Assembly (NCBI RefSeq): GCF_963678635.1
Contig: NC_087062.1
Coordinates: 39,139,330-39,203,329 of the forward strand
DNA length: 64,000 nucleotides
From: Symsagittifera roscoffensis
Lineage: Eukaryota > Xenacoelomorpha > Acoela > Convolutidae
Direction: 5' to 3'
Part shown: positions 1 to 59,400 of the stretch, one piece after another
Layout: every line of letters begins with the position of its first letter
How positions within the stretch are numbered: position 1 is the stretch's first letter
Notes under the pieces: generated by a model
The model's database searches: none
Told to the model about the DNA's origin: nothing
Seen by the model: the letters and a program-made list of their open reading frames with translations, nothing else
Program-made: the position numbers and the translations under genes

Positions 1-862
1 GCGTCATTTTGAACCTCGATTTGATGCTTCTTACTTTTTGGCGTTGTTTGAAAATAAGCAGTTCTGAAATAAAAGTTAGCTCAATATTTGTCCTTGAGAT
101 CAATATATGCAGTTCGAACTGACCCCGCCCAAATTTCATTGTAATAACTTTTTTTCTGTTTTTACTGTTCTTTTTAGAGAACGGAATATTTTTTTTGATG
201 CCGGCTGCATTTTTTTCTCAAGTTGAATCTGTTTTACTAGCAAAATCTATTTCTATTCTTTCAAATTTCATGTATATCTGGGCTGCTAGAGTTGTGAAAA
301 TGTTCTTTTATCTGGCACTAAAATAGAAACTAATCACTTTTGATTCCTGGAGTTTCGCTTGCTTCACAGTTTAAATTATTGGAATTTCTATTAATTAACT
401 TTTTGTACTAACTCCTCCTTCTTGAAAATTCAATTATTATATTTTATTTTGGATGTTCTTCGTTTCAATAATGCTAGCAGCACAGAATGTGTAAAAGGCT
501 TCGAATTTTGAATCAAATCATTTTTTTTTAAATAAGACTGCTCCGTAAAAAAATACACCTTAAATGCGTGTTTAAAACTCAAAAATTGTTTGGAGAAAAA
601 AACCACCCCGATATTAAAAATTCCTTTGACAATTGGAACAAATTTTTTTCCGCTTGGTCAAAAAAAAACTGCGAATCCAACACAAGATATCGAAATTTCA
701 GGATTGCACAAGAATTGACACAATCAAAGTTTTTCGTTTCAGCCACAAAACAAAATCATTTGAGAAGCTAGTTGAGATTTGAGGCCTCGGCTCTGAATTT
801 TGGCCTTTTTATCCAACTGTTATGAAATTTTGAGTTTCTTGCAAAGAGTTTGTATCGTTTAG
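1..862. other. intron, 3' part; no exon found
   Basis: AT-rich sequence before the first visible exon. I found no conserved domain I pore block (the exon that should precede IS6) and no second copy of the IS6 exon, so the upstream exon lies outside the window. The 67-codon open frame at 568-771 has no channel-like content. Confidence 0.7.
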
Positions 863-47573
<46,711 letters not shown>

Positions 47574-48250
47574 TTGGTTGATAACTATCATAAATTGCAT
47601 ACTCTCCTAACCTTTTACTGTCCTTCCTAGGCGTCAAAAACTGTTAATTTCAAATTTCAGTCTTCCTTGAAATCCTAAATTTGCAAAACAAAAATTATGG
47701 TTCAACCGGATGACATATTTCGCCACGTAAGAAATGGGACACTACTAGGTTAAGGTCAATATCTAGTCTTTTGATTCTTTTGAAGTAATGTGATGTGATC
47801 ATCCCTTCAAGTGTTCAACTGCCCTTAAAGGAAAGCTTTCGCAACCCCAGATGCTTATTTTTTGACGATTAACTGCGAATCTAAATGTGCAATACAACTT
47901 CTACTTAATACTTAAATCTTATTTTCATTTCACAAATGCTATTTGCAAATACACCACAAATTCTCCTTATAGATGGTTCAAAAATATTCGCTCTCAACTT
48001 GTGGCACGATGAATTGAACTCTAAAAAAAATGTTCTTAATTGTTCACATTCGAAATTCGCTCATTTTTTATCCTGCATGCTTTGTACTTTTTAGATGATT
48101 TTAAATTAATTCAGAATCTTATTCAGGTTTTTCGTTTTCAAGTTAACTAAAAATAAGCTGAGAGATTCTAATATCAAATTGAGAGGATCGAAATTCAACA
48201 TTTCGATATATAAACTAATAAGAATGAATCAAAGAAAAATACGAAAAAGC
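47574..48250. other. 3' UTR and flank
   Basis: AT-rich sequence after the stop codon. There is no canonical AATAAA before 48386, though an AATACA variant is present near 47891. No gene seen on either strand. Confidence 0.5.
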
Positions 48251-51200
48251 GGCTAGGCTGCGATGGCAGAAAAAATGGTAACGAATATCTCGAAGAGCGC
48301 GTTGTTAAAAACTACCCTGTCGAACAAAAATTTGGGCTCATTTGAAGAAACATGTGATCCAACTTTTTTATGCGCAGCATTTTAGAATAAAATCTGTAGA
48401 ACAGTTCACAAAAAATCCACATTTTAAGAAATCCATATTTTAAAAATTTTAACCGTTTGTTCGAAATTTTTAAATTTCAATCGGGAACAACGTTGCCGAA
48501 TCTGAAATCAAGGGTGCAATGGAAGAACAAAATGTAAGAGCATAAGCGCATTCTCCCAATTAGGGTAAAACATCAGGCATGAATCTAAAAAACATCCACT
48601 ATTTGACTATTTGAACCAGTTTTGAACTTCGTCAAGAAATTTTGTGACCACCGAAAAGGTCCGAACTTCAAAACTTTGACAATTTATCGAACACAATTAT
48701 AAGTTTAAGCAAAAACTTAAATGCTTGGATTTTTCTGCATAGCAGCGACGTCTTTGTTTTTGAAGAAAAGCAATGCTGGTCTTAATAAAAATCCGTTCTT
48801 TGAAAAAATTGTTCGGTTTTTTGATAATTTTTGTGCAAAAACTGAAACAAATACATAAAAACTGGTACAATCATAAGAACAAACTTTAGTGATACCCCCT
48901 GCATCAGCAAATTCTCCCAACTTTGGGACGAGATCTGCTACGGATTTTTCGACCAATTTTCAAATTTTCAGAAAATTGTTAGATTTTAGAACAGGTTGGA
49001 TTTAAAAATAATGCACTTGTTGAAATGTTAACCGTTTGTTGGAATTTTTTCAGTTGTCTTAGAAATACATGGCCAAATCTGAGGTTAAGTGTGCAATTGA
49101 GGAACAATTTGTAGGTGTAACGCCTGCACAAATAGTTTCTACCAAATAAAGTAAGCAATCAGCTATGGAATTAAAAAATGTGCAGTTTTGACATTTTGAC
49201 CCATTTTTGAACATCGTTCTCAAACTTACGGCAACAAAAAATGATCACTTTTTGAAATATTCACCGTGTTTTGGAACGTTTTTGATATTTTTTGAAACAA
49301 AACAGCCAAATCTAAGACTACGAGTTCAAGTGAAAAGCTGCTTCAGAGTTTTTCTCTGAACAGCGGCTACGCCCTAACTTTTAAAGAAAGCATTGTTTGA
49401 CTTAGTAGAAGTAAGTTATCAGTTTTTTCGTTGATTTTGATTTTATCTTTTCTTGAAAGCTATTGTACAACCTCTGAGATGAAGCATTCACTCGAACCAT
49501 CAGTTGTTTTCTCTGCGTTGCGGCTACGCCTTAATTGTTGCGGAAAAGCAATTAGCGACCTTAACAAAAAGGTTATTTAAGATTTTGTCAATTTAACGTT
49601 TTTTCTCAATTTTCTCAAAAATTTGGTGCTAAAACTGAAGTAAAGTTTTCAATCGTTTGAATGACTTGCAGGGGTATCCCCTGCATCAGCGAATTCTTCC
49701 ATTTTTGAAACGGTTCAAAATGTTGACCATTTGTTGGAAATTTGAAGTTTATTCGAAAACGACGCTCTCAAATCTGAGATTGACCGTGCAATCGAAAAAA
49801 AAAATTGTAGGATGATCTTTTTCATGAACGGATTCTCCCGACTGCGGTAAAAAAATCAGCTATGGAATGAATAATTGTGCAACATTATGACATTTTGACC
49901 TATTTTTGAACTTTGTTTGAAAACATTTGTCAACAGAAAATAACCAATTTTCGTTATGTTGACAGTTTTCTGCAAAGTTTGAGTTTTTAAAGGAAACTAC
50001 CCCGCCAAATCTAAAAAACAAACGCCAACAATCGAATTTTTTTTTGCTTAGCGGCTACAACTAATTTTCGCGGAAAAACTATTTGGAACCTTAAACAGTC
50101 CATTTTAAGATTTTGTCCTTTTGAATTTTTTCTCGACTTTCTTAAACATCTGGGGGAAAATATGATGTAAAACGTTTAATCTTATGAGTATTTTGCTATG
50201 GAATTTCCTGCATCAGCTGTAGCATGGACCGTAGCACGAAAACTGCGCTGCTAAATCTGAGATTCAGGGTGTAATCGAAGTTCAAATTGTATAAACAGAT
50301 TCTCCCAAGTAAACAATCAGCTATGGACTTTAGAAATGTGCAAAATTTTATTATTTTGACAAACTTTCAATATTCGTTCAAAAATTTGACGGCCACAAAA
50401 AATGTCCAACTTTCGAAAATTTTTCTGAGTTTTCTTGACAATTAGTCAGCTAAATCTAAGCCTACCTATTTAGTCGAAAAATTGTGCTCCAAAATTTATC
50501 TCTATCTAGCGGCTACGCCCAAATAATTTTAGAAAAGCATTGTTCGTTCATTTTTGTAAGTTTTCATTTGCTTTTTTGGTTCAAAAACTCCGCTGACAAA
50601 CCCGAGATGAAATTTTTAATTTTAAGGAGAAATTGTGGAGGTACCCCCTGCATCAGAATGTTTTCCCAAATCTGGCACAGAATTTATTGTGGACGTTTTG
50701 GACTTCTTGCCGACAGTGACAATTCTGAAAATAAGAAGTCAATCAAGTTGAGATTTTTCAATGATCTTCAAGAAGATTCAAGAAGTTTATTTTCCTTATC
50801 TTTGATAGGCAATAATCTATGGGTTTCGTAAATGTCTATTTTTTTATAACTTTGTTGCCTTTTAAATATGACGCATTGTCTTTCGAATCTTAAAATTTTC
50901 TAGTAAATCAGTATTTAAGCTTATCAGAAAACCAAAAACAACAAACAACCTGTTAACCAAAAATGAAGTATATAGTTACACAACTATGTGAGATTAGGAC
51001 ATAGAATTGTCCAAAATGACACGTTTTTGCCACAAACCTAAACTTGAAACAAAAACGAAAATAAAAAACTTTCGCCACGAAATCCGAGGCTTGAGTACTT
51101 TTGTTCTTGCCTAGAATTTTTTATTTTAATTTTCATAATCAGTCAATTATCTATTTGGTTCATTTTTTCAATATTTGTTTCGTTTAGGTCCACGTTTTAC

Positions 51201-52050
51201 ATAACTAGCAGAGTCTGCACATAGCTAGCCAATTTCTCTTCATTGTAGAACATTCGTAAATATTTCGCTAGGGTAAGAAATCATGGTCTGAGCCAAGACT
51301 CCTCCACTTGGTCCTTGTGCCTCGGAAGCACCTTGGTTTCTAGGCAAGAACTTCGGCTCTGTGTAAAATTTCGTTCACCAAATTTTTTTATGACAAATGC
51401 AACCAGCTGGAGTCATCTAAAGTTTTTGTCAATTAGTTCCTCATTTTACATGCCGTTAAAAGCTTCCGATATAGGTTTTTACTTTTCGTGTACGCAACAA
51501 ACTTGCAACAAAAATTGATAGCTTGAAAAAAAAAGAAAAACTAAAAAACATGTCAAAATTGCGTTGTTGCTAAATATGAGACGAAGTATTAATTTGTATA
51601 AATATTTTGTAGGGGTATCCCCTGCCTCGGCCAATATTCTCATTTTTATTTAAGGTAAATATCTGAAAGAAACTTGATCTATTTACCCGTTTTCTGAATT
51701 AAAAAACTACAAAAAATTTAAGAACAGCTGGATTTAGAAAGAAAAGTGCAGACTGAATTGTAGCTTTTTGCTGAAAATTATTGGATTCTCGAGAACTGCG
51801 TTGCCAAAACTGAGATTCAAGGTGTGCTCGAAGAACAAGTTGTATAAATGGATTCTCCCAAAATGTGCACCATTTGGACATTCTGACCAGTTTTTGAGCT
51901 TCAGTCAAAAATTTTACGCCCAAAGATGACGACCAATTTTCGAAATAATTCTTTTTTTTTTTTGGAAAATTTCTGAGTTTTCCTGAACAACTTAGACTAC
52001 ATGTTCACTGGAGACTCTTCAAAAAACGCGTACACTTTTTATGAAGTTTT
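48250..52050 (+). repeat. degenerate tandem-repeat region
   Basis: Blocks recur many times in the same orientation: a gccaaatctgagattcaagg-like block near 48494, 49072, 49764, 50250 and 51790; a taccccctgcatcagcaaat-like block near 48893, 49673, 50640 and 51612; and gcggctacgccctaact near 49362, 49522, 50052 and 50511. Spacing is irregular, so this is an old tandem array. No open frame spans it. Confidence 0.65.
48386..48391 (+). terminator. possible poly(A) signal AATAAA
   Basis: First canonical hexamer downstream of the stop codon, about 0.8 kb away. An unconfirmed candidate, since variant hexamers lie closer. Confidence 0.3.
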
Positions 52051-53700
52051 ATGAAGAGGAGTTGCGCTAACAAAAGTGGAAACCAAAAGTGTTTTTCAAT
52101 CACCAAATTTTAAACTTTTTAATGTCAAATTCATCAATTTGTTGATCATAAGTAGTCATTTTCATACTATTGTAATTTTTAAAACAATCAGGCAGCTCAT
52201 TTAAGCGAAATTCTTCAGAGACAAAAAAAACAAAAGTAGTGTAAACTCCTAAACAAAAAAAAAACTATAGTCAAGTTATAATCAAAAATTATAATCAATT
52301 TTAGCAACCGTGCAACTTAGTGTTTTCTCTCAATAAAAACTGCGACCTGAGCCTTCACAAAAATGTTAGCCAACAAAAGCCATATCTTGAAAATGCACAT
52401 TGAAACAGGCGCGGATCAGAGTTTTCTCAAGAAGGCGGGTGCGGATCCATGATTTTTTTTTATGAGGGGGGGGGGGGAATTTCAAGAAGTTTTCCAACAT
52501 TTTGTCGACATTTTTTCAAGTTGGTCAAATTGATTTTCCTAGTACTGCCAAGTCTTTATAAAGACCAGATTTTCGCCAAATTTTTGCTTTTTCCGGCATT
52601 TAAGAAAAATTGGAAAACGTTTTTTTTTTCAGGCGTGCGCTCTGCATCAAAGTTGATAACTATTGCGTCAAACAATAGAAAAAGCAAAAGTGTTTTTGAA
52701 TTAACCAACAATTCTAGATTTTTTAGCGTCAAGATTTATCAAGATGTTTTTCTTAAATAAAATTTTGAATAATTCTAACTCCTATAACAGTCAGGTAGCT
52801 CAGCTCTTTTATGCAATAACATTTGAAGAAGAAAAAAGAGATCCCGCCCCCTGCCGACCCAAATGGTCCCACCCCTTTTGTATTATTTTGACATATACAT
52901 TTTTGGCTGACTGACCTTAAAAATATTTTAAAGGCGCCTTTAGCACCAATCTATGCTAATTTTGAGGGGGGGGGGACTGGGGAACGCGCGTTGAAAAAAA
53001 AGCGATTTTTTTGTCGAATTTTCCAAAAAATACATAAAAACGCTATTTTTCCCGTGTTTTGTAAAACTTGCCCGCGGCGCAGAAAATTTGGTCAAAATTG
53101 GGTCTTTATAGTGATTTGGGAGAGCTCAGAACCTGGAAAAAAGGTCGACAAAACTTTCATCATTTTGTTGAAAATCCACCCCGCCCACCTCGAGAAATTC
53201 CTAAATCCGCGCCTAGATCTGGACCTTCAAAAAAATTGTCGCAAGTAAAAGCAAAATGTTTTTAAATTCACCTTGCATAATTTTCTTTCGGCGGCATTTC
53301 CAGTATTTTCCTGGGAGGGGCGGATATTCAAAAAATTATTACTCTTTCTAATTCATCATGCAGCATAAGCGGTTCTACAAAGTACTAGAGGAAGTGGGGG
53401 GGGGGGGGGGGCAGCTTTGGCTGTTACGTTTTTTTAGTTTAAGCACACTGATTCTCACCAATCACTATCAAAACTTGATTAGACCAAGTTTTACATACCG
53501 CAGGTGAGTTTTTGAAAAAACATCCCAATAACTCAACTTTAGGCACTTTTTGGGAAAACTTTAAGCAAAAAATCGCGGACGCTCCCCATCAAAATTAGAG
53601 AATAATGGCACCAAAGGCGCCTTTGCGAAATAACGGTCAAGCAGCCAAATATGGAAGTCTTGAAATATTACGAAAGGGAGATTTCATAGGTAGACAAAGA
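52050..53700. other. AT-rich flank with homopolymer G runs
   Basis: G runs at 52466-52477 (12 G), 52966-52975 (10 G) and 53396-53411 (16 G), each followed by loosely similar sequence. Phrases such as aaagtgtttttgaattaacc near 52687 and aaaagtgtttttcaatcacc near 52086 suggest more decayed duplications. No gene seen. Confidence 0.5.
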
Positions 53701-54110
53701 GTCGAATCCGCAAACAATCCCCCTCCGCTAAATCCCGCCCCCACAAAATTTTTCTCGGTCATCAATTGATGCATTAAGGGGCCACTAACTAGAAATCAAA
53801 CAAACTGAGACCAATTAAGTCAAAAACAGAAAACCAAAAATTGAAGAAAAAAAACGAAATTTTAACGAATAAATCGAGCTGGTGAAGTTACAACCAATAA
53901 AAACAAAATTCGCAAAGTTACAAATAAAAAGTTTTTTAAAATGCTGTTATGCTCAAAATATTTCTGTTGTAACGGGAAAGGCCCAGTTGATTGATGAGTC
54001 TAAGATTCAGGAGATGATTCTTTCGAACACAGTTCAAAAAAATTCTAATACTCGATTGCAATACCCTTACTTATCGCGCCAGGGTATTAAAAACTTTGGT
54101 AAAATCAATG
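53700..54110 (+). repeat. R1 fragment, right half
   Basis: It has ttctcggtcatcaattgatg, ggccactaactagaaatcaa, then gggaaaggcccagttgattg (related to the 16448 palindrome end) and the right end actcgattgcaatacccttacttatcgc. Confidence 0.55.
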
Positions 54111-54530
54111 GTGCAATTAACCCATTAAAATATATACAGATTCCCTATCAGCCAAAAAAATCAAAAGAAAGCGACCAATTTTTTTTACAAACAAAATGCA
54201 CTGAGAAATACAAATGCTTATTTAAAGCTTTCTAAAATACCAAGAGAGATAATAACGTCAAGAAAGGTAAAATGGGAGAAATTTCAATTGATGAATTTGA
54301 TCCTTACTTAAAAAACAAACTGTTTCAAAAAATTAGAAAAACTCACATTGTTTAAGAAAAAAAATACATGGCACTGCAGGTTGAATAAAAAAAACCAACC
54401 GCAATTCAACAAAGAGAAGAAACAGGTTCGCACAACTTGCAATTTAACACAAACACAGCATGATACACTCGCGGAAAAAACTAAGATGGAACCCTAAAAA
54501 TCAAATATATACACTCGTTTTATCACGGAC
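54110..54530. other. unassigned AT-rich sequence
   Basis: 420 nt between the R1 fragment and the inverted satellite-related units; no gene or repeat recognised. Confidence 0.4.
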
Positions 54531-54534
54531 ACTT

Positions 54535-55868
54535 TTTGAATGTTCAATTTTCTTCCAATTTTTTTATTGCCCCATTGGTAGAGGATCATAAAACTTTGTC
54601 GCGGAGCTTTAATTAAATTTTTGGAAAAATTTTAATAAAACTTTGTTTAACAAGTAAAAATTTCTCTAAACTTTTTCGAGTTTTCTTCTGTCGGTTGAAA
54701 CTCAGAAATTTTTTTGCAGCAATTAATATGCCCGCGATTAGAAAACTGTCATGTTAACAACGTGCTTAATAAAATAACCGAATCATTTTCTCAAACCTGC
54801 GCTATTGCTTTTGTCCACCAATAGATATATTTTGAACATGTATGCTTTATTAATTTCTTTTTTTACTTGTTTTTTATGTTGGTTTTAAACTTACCAATTC
54901 GGATTTTGTATCATATCCGCTTTTTCGTTTCTTTTTGTTTCACTGATTTTTTTTTCGGTTTATACGTAACCGGCTTAGTGGTATTATATTGCGTCGTTAG
55001 ATGAGCGAAACAAGAGTCTTTTGAAGTGTTCTTTTAGTATTTTTCGATAGCATATTTATAAATTTCTACGAAAGCCGTCTTTTTGGCCCAATGGGTGTCC
55101 GCTCAAAAGTTGTCGGTTTGTTACCATTTCGTAAGTTTCAATGCGATGCTAATTGAAATTTCGTTTGTCGTATTTGTCAAGTTTTTCAAAGTGAACCTCA
55201 TTCAGGACATTTTGAGACAAAAACATTGAATGCTCCAATGGTTGAGGGATGCTCCAATGATTTGAATGCAGGTTGGAGATTAAGAAAATTTTGTCGCGGA
55301 AGTTTAGTTTAAAAAAATTTCAAAAAAAACCTATTTAACAAGTAAAAAAACTCTCAAAACGTTTTTAGTTGTCTTCTGTCGGTTGAAATTCAAGGATTTT
55401 TTTGGAGGTGATTAATATGCCCGTGATTAGAAAAATGTATCAATTCGGAACATTGACTTTTTTTGTAAAGAACTTGTCCTGTTAACAATTTTTTTAAACA
55501 AAATAGATGATTAATTTTCTCAAACCTGCACTTATGCTTTTGTCTAACTAACTACAGACATATTTTGAACATGCATGTTCTTTTAAAATCTTTTTTACTT
55601 GTTTTTGTGTTTGTTTCAAACCTACCAAATCGGATTTTGTAGCAAATCGGTTTTTCTTTGGCCACCTTTTTTTCTTCGTTTATTTTTTATCGGTTTATTA
55701 TGTAACCGGCTTAGTAGAACTTTATTGCGTCGTTGGATCAGCGCAACAAGAGTCTTTCGGCGGTCATTTAATACTTATTGAAAGCATTTTAAATAATTTC
55801 TTTGAAAACAGTCTTTTTTGTCTCAAAGGGTTTCTGCTCAGAAGCTGTAGGCTTTGCTACCAATTCGT
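54535..55868 (-). repeat. two inverted, longer relatives of the satellite monomer
   Basis: The minus strand matches the 521-nt satellite: ctctaccaatggggcaataa near 54580, and tttcaaccgacagaagaaaa near 54690 and 55380. The two units are about 688 nt apart. Each has an extra segment of about 165 nt absent from the satellite, at about 54840-55035 and 55575-55765. The extra segment contains the R1 block read in reverse as ttgcgtcgttagatgagcga, so these units bridge R1 and the satellite. Confidence 0.75.
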
Positions 55869-55869
55869 G

Positions 55870-56110
55870 GAACAACTGAGACAAAGCCATTTAATTTTTG
55901 GTAGATCTTGTTTTTCTCAACATTTTCAATATATATGTGACATTCTCAAAATTTGGAACTGTCTGGGGGTTGGCATCAAATATCATTTTACCCAAATGAC
56001 CCTATTGCAAAAAATCCAATGGATTCAAGTCCGGACTTTGGGGTGGCAAGGAATCGCACTCCTCCTGGATATATTGCCGGCGTACTAAGGTTGGATTGTC
56101 AAGTCTTGCA
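55870..56110 (-). pseudogene. remnant of a Tc1/mariner-type transposase C-terminus
   Basis: The minus strand reads ...LDNPTLVRRQYIQEECDSLP, then PQSPDLNPLDFLQ, a stop, and degenerate sequence (MIFDANPQTVPNFENVTYIL). The P-P-Q-S-P-D-L-N-P-L-D motif is the hallmark around the last catalytic acidic residue of IS630/Tc1/mariner DDE transposases. The upstream catalytic motifs are missing and a stop follows PLDF, so only a dead fragment of about 70 codons remains. It sits between the inverted units and the satellite array. Confidence 0.7.
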
Positions 56111-56420
56111 AATAAGCAAATAATGTGTTTCTTTGGCTCAACAGTAAAAAGCATAGTGAACATTCAAACACGGTAGAAACGGCTAACTGCATATGCTTAC
56201 TCAGCCTGTGTGAACATGTTTTGTTAGACGTGTGATTTTCTTGCTGTAAATTTTCCCACGTGTTCAAAATTATTATAACTCTTATGTACGTGTTCAAAAT
56301 CCTAATCTGTTATGTAAAAAATGTAAAAAGAATCAGTTAAATGTAATGTTCCATTTAAAAATTATAGACATTTCAAAAAAACCATTCTAACTGAAAGGAC
56401 TTGTATGGAAAACAAGTAAA
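56110..56420. other. spacer between transposase remnant and satellite array
   Basis: A tandemly repeated phrase (gtgttcaaaattattataac near 56260 and gtgttcaaaatcctaatctg near 56290). Otherwise unassigned. Confidence 0.45.
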
Positions 56421-59400
56421 AAAAGATAAAAATAAAACAGACAGGTTCAAAATATGTCTCTTGGTGGACAAAAACAAAAATGCAGGTTTGAATAAATGAT
56501 TCGGTGATTTTGTTAAGCATGTTCTTAAGAGGACAAGCTGTTTATAAAAAAGTTGAGTTCCGAATTGATAAACGTTTTTAATTATGGGCGTATTAATCAA
56601 CTGCAAAAAAAAACTTTCTGAATTTCAACCGACAGAAGAAAACTTTAAAAAAATTAGAGAACTTTTTTACTTGTTTTGCAAGTTTTTATTCAAATCTTTC
56701 TCAAAAATTTAATTCAAACTCCGCGAGAAAGTTTTCTTAATCTCTATCATTGGAGCATTCAATTTTTCTATCTCAACTTGTCCTGATTGAGGTTAAATTT
56801 AAAAACATCTGACAACTAGGACAAACGAAATTTCAATTAGCATTGCAATGAAACTTACGAAATGGTAACAAAGCCGACAACTTTTGAGCGGAAACCCATT
56901 GTGCCAAAAACAGTGCGTTTATAGAAATTTAAAAATATGCTTTCAAAAAATGATAAATGACCACCTCATGTTAAAAATATGTCTGTTGATGGACAAAAGC
57001 AAAAAACAAAAACGCATGTTTGAGAAAACGATTCGGTTATTTTGCTAAGCACATTCTTAACAAGACAAATTGTTTAAAAAAAGTTACCTTCCGAATTGAT
57101 AAATTTTTCTAATCACGGGTGTATTATTCACTTTCCAAAAAATTTTCTGAGTTTCAACCGACAAAAGAAAACTTGAAAAAAAGAGAAAATTATATACTTG
57201 TTCAGCAAGTTTTTATTTAAATCTTTCCCAAAATTCAATTGAAACTCCACAAGAAAGTTTTCTTAATCTCTACCATTGGAGCATTCAAAATTTCTATCTC
57301 AAATTGTCCTGATTGAGGTTCATTTTAAAAACATCTGACATCTAGGACAAACGAAATTTCAATTAGCATTGCAATGAAACTTACGAAATGGTAACAAAGC
57401 CGACAACTTTTGAGCGGAAACCCATTGTGCCAAAAACAGTGCGTTTATAGAAATTTAAAAATATGCTTTCAAAAAATGATAAATGACCACCTCATGTTAA
57501 AAATATGTCTGTTGATGGACAAAAGCAAAAACGCATGTTTGAGAAAATGATTCGGTTATTTTGCTAAGCACGTTCTTAACAAGACAAGTTGTTTAAAAAA
57601 ATTCACCTTCCGAATTGATAAATTTTTCTAATCACGGGCGTATTATTCATTTTCCAAAAAATTTTCTGAGTTTCAACCGACAAAAGAAAACTTGAAAAAA
57701 AAGAGAAAATTATATACTTGTTCAGCAAGTTTTTATTTAAATCTTTCCCAAAATTCAATTGAAACTCCACAAGAAAGTTTTCTTAATCTCTACCATTGGA
57801 GCATTCAATATTTCTATCTCAAATTGTCCTGATTGAGGTTCATTTTAAAAACATCTGACATCTAGGACAAACGAAATTTTAATTAGCATCACATTGAAAC
57901 TTACGAAGTGGTAACAAGGCCGACAAATTTTGAGCGGAAACCCTTTGTGCCAAAAACAGTGCGTTCATAGAAATTTATAAATATCCTTTCAAAAAATGAT
58001 CAATGTCCACCTCATGTTCAAAATATGTCTGTTGATGGACAAAAACAAAAACGCAGATTTGAGAAAATGATTCGGTGATTTTGTTAATCATATTCTTAAC
58101 AGGACAAGTTGTTTATAAAAAAGTCAAGTTCGGAATTGATAAACGTTTTTATTCATGGGCGTATTAATCAACAGCAAAAAAATTTTCTGAATTTCAACCG
58201 ATAGAAGAAAACTATAAAAAATTTTAGAGAACTTTTACTTATTAAGCAAGTTTTTATTTAAATCTTTCCCAAAAATCAATTGAAACTCCGCGAGAAAGTT
58301 TTTTTAATCTCTACCATTGGAGCATTCAATATTTCTATCTCAAATTGTCCTGATTGAGGTTCATTTTAAAAACATCTGACATCTAGGACAAACGAAATTT
58401 CAATTAGCATCACATTGAAACTTACGAAGTGGTAACAAGGCCGACAAATTTTGAGCGGCAACCCATTGTGCCAAAAACAGTGCGTTCATAGAAGTTTATA
58501 TATATGCTTTCAAAAAACAATAAATGACCACCTCGTGTTAAAAATAAGTCTGTTGGTGGACAAAAGCAAAAATGCATGTCTGAGAAAATGATTCGGTTAT
58601 TTTGCTAAGCACGTTTTTAACAAGACAAGTTGTTTAAAAAAAGTCACGTTCCGAATTGATAAATTTTTCTAATCACGGGCGTATTATTCACTTGCCAAAA
58701 AACTTTCTGAATTTCAACCGACAAAAAAAAACTCAAAAAAATGTAAAAAAATTTTTGCTTGTTGAACAAACTTTGATTTAAGGTTTTTCCGAAATTCAAC
58801 TAAAACTCCGCGACAAATTTTTCTTAATCTCTACCATTGGAGCATTGAATTTTTTAATCTCCAGTTGTCCTGATTGACGTTCATTTTAAAAACATCTGAC
58901 AACTAGGACAAACGAAAAATCAATTAACATCGCATTGAAACTTACAAAATGGTAACAAAGCCGACAACTTTTGAGCGGAAACCCATTGTGCCAAAAACAG
59001 TGTGTTCAAAGAAATTTATTAATATCCTTTCAAAAATTAATAAATGACCACCTCATGTTAAAAATATGTCTGTTGATGGACAAAAGCAAAAAACAAAAAC
59101 GCATGTTTGAGAAAACGATTCGGTTATTTTGCTAAGCACATTCTTAACAAGACAAATTGTTTAAAAAAAGTCACATTCCGAATTGATAAATTTTTCTAAT
59201 CACGGGCGCATTATTCACTTGCCAAAAAACTTTCTGAGTTTCAACCGACAAAAGAAAACTTGTAAAAAAAAGAGAAAATTATATACTTGTTAAGCAAGTT
59301 TTTATTTAAATCTTTCCCAAAATTCAATTGAAACTCCGCGAGAAAGTTTTCTTAATCTCTACCATTGGAGCATTCCATATTTCTATCTCAAATTGTCCTG

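Noticed and set aside
53882-54235. 117-codon open frame
   Set aside because: Overlaps an R1 right end and AT-rich flank; lysine-rich translation typical of A-rich noncoding DNA.
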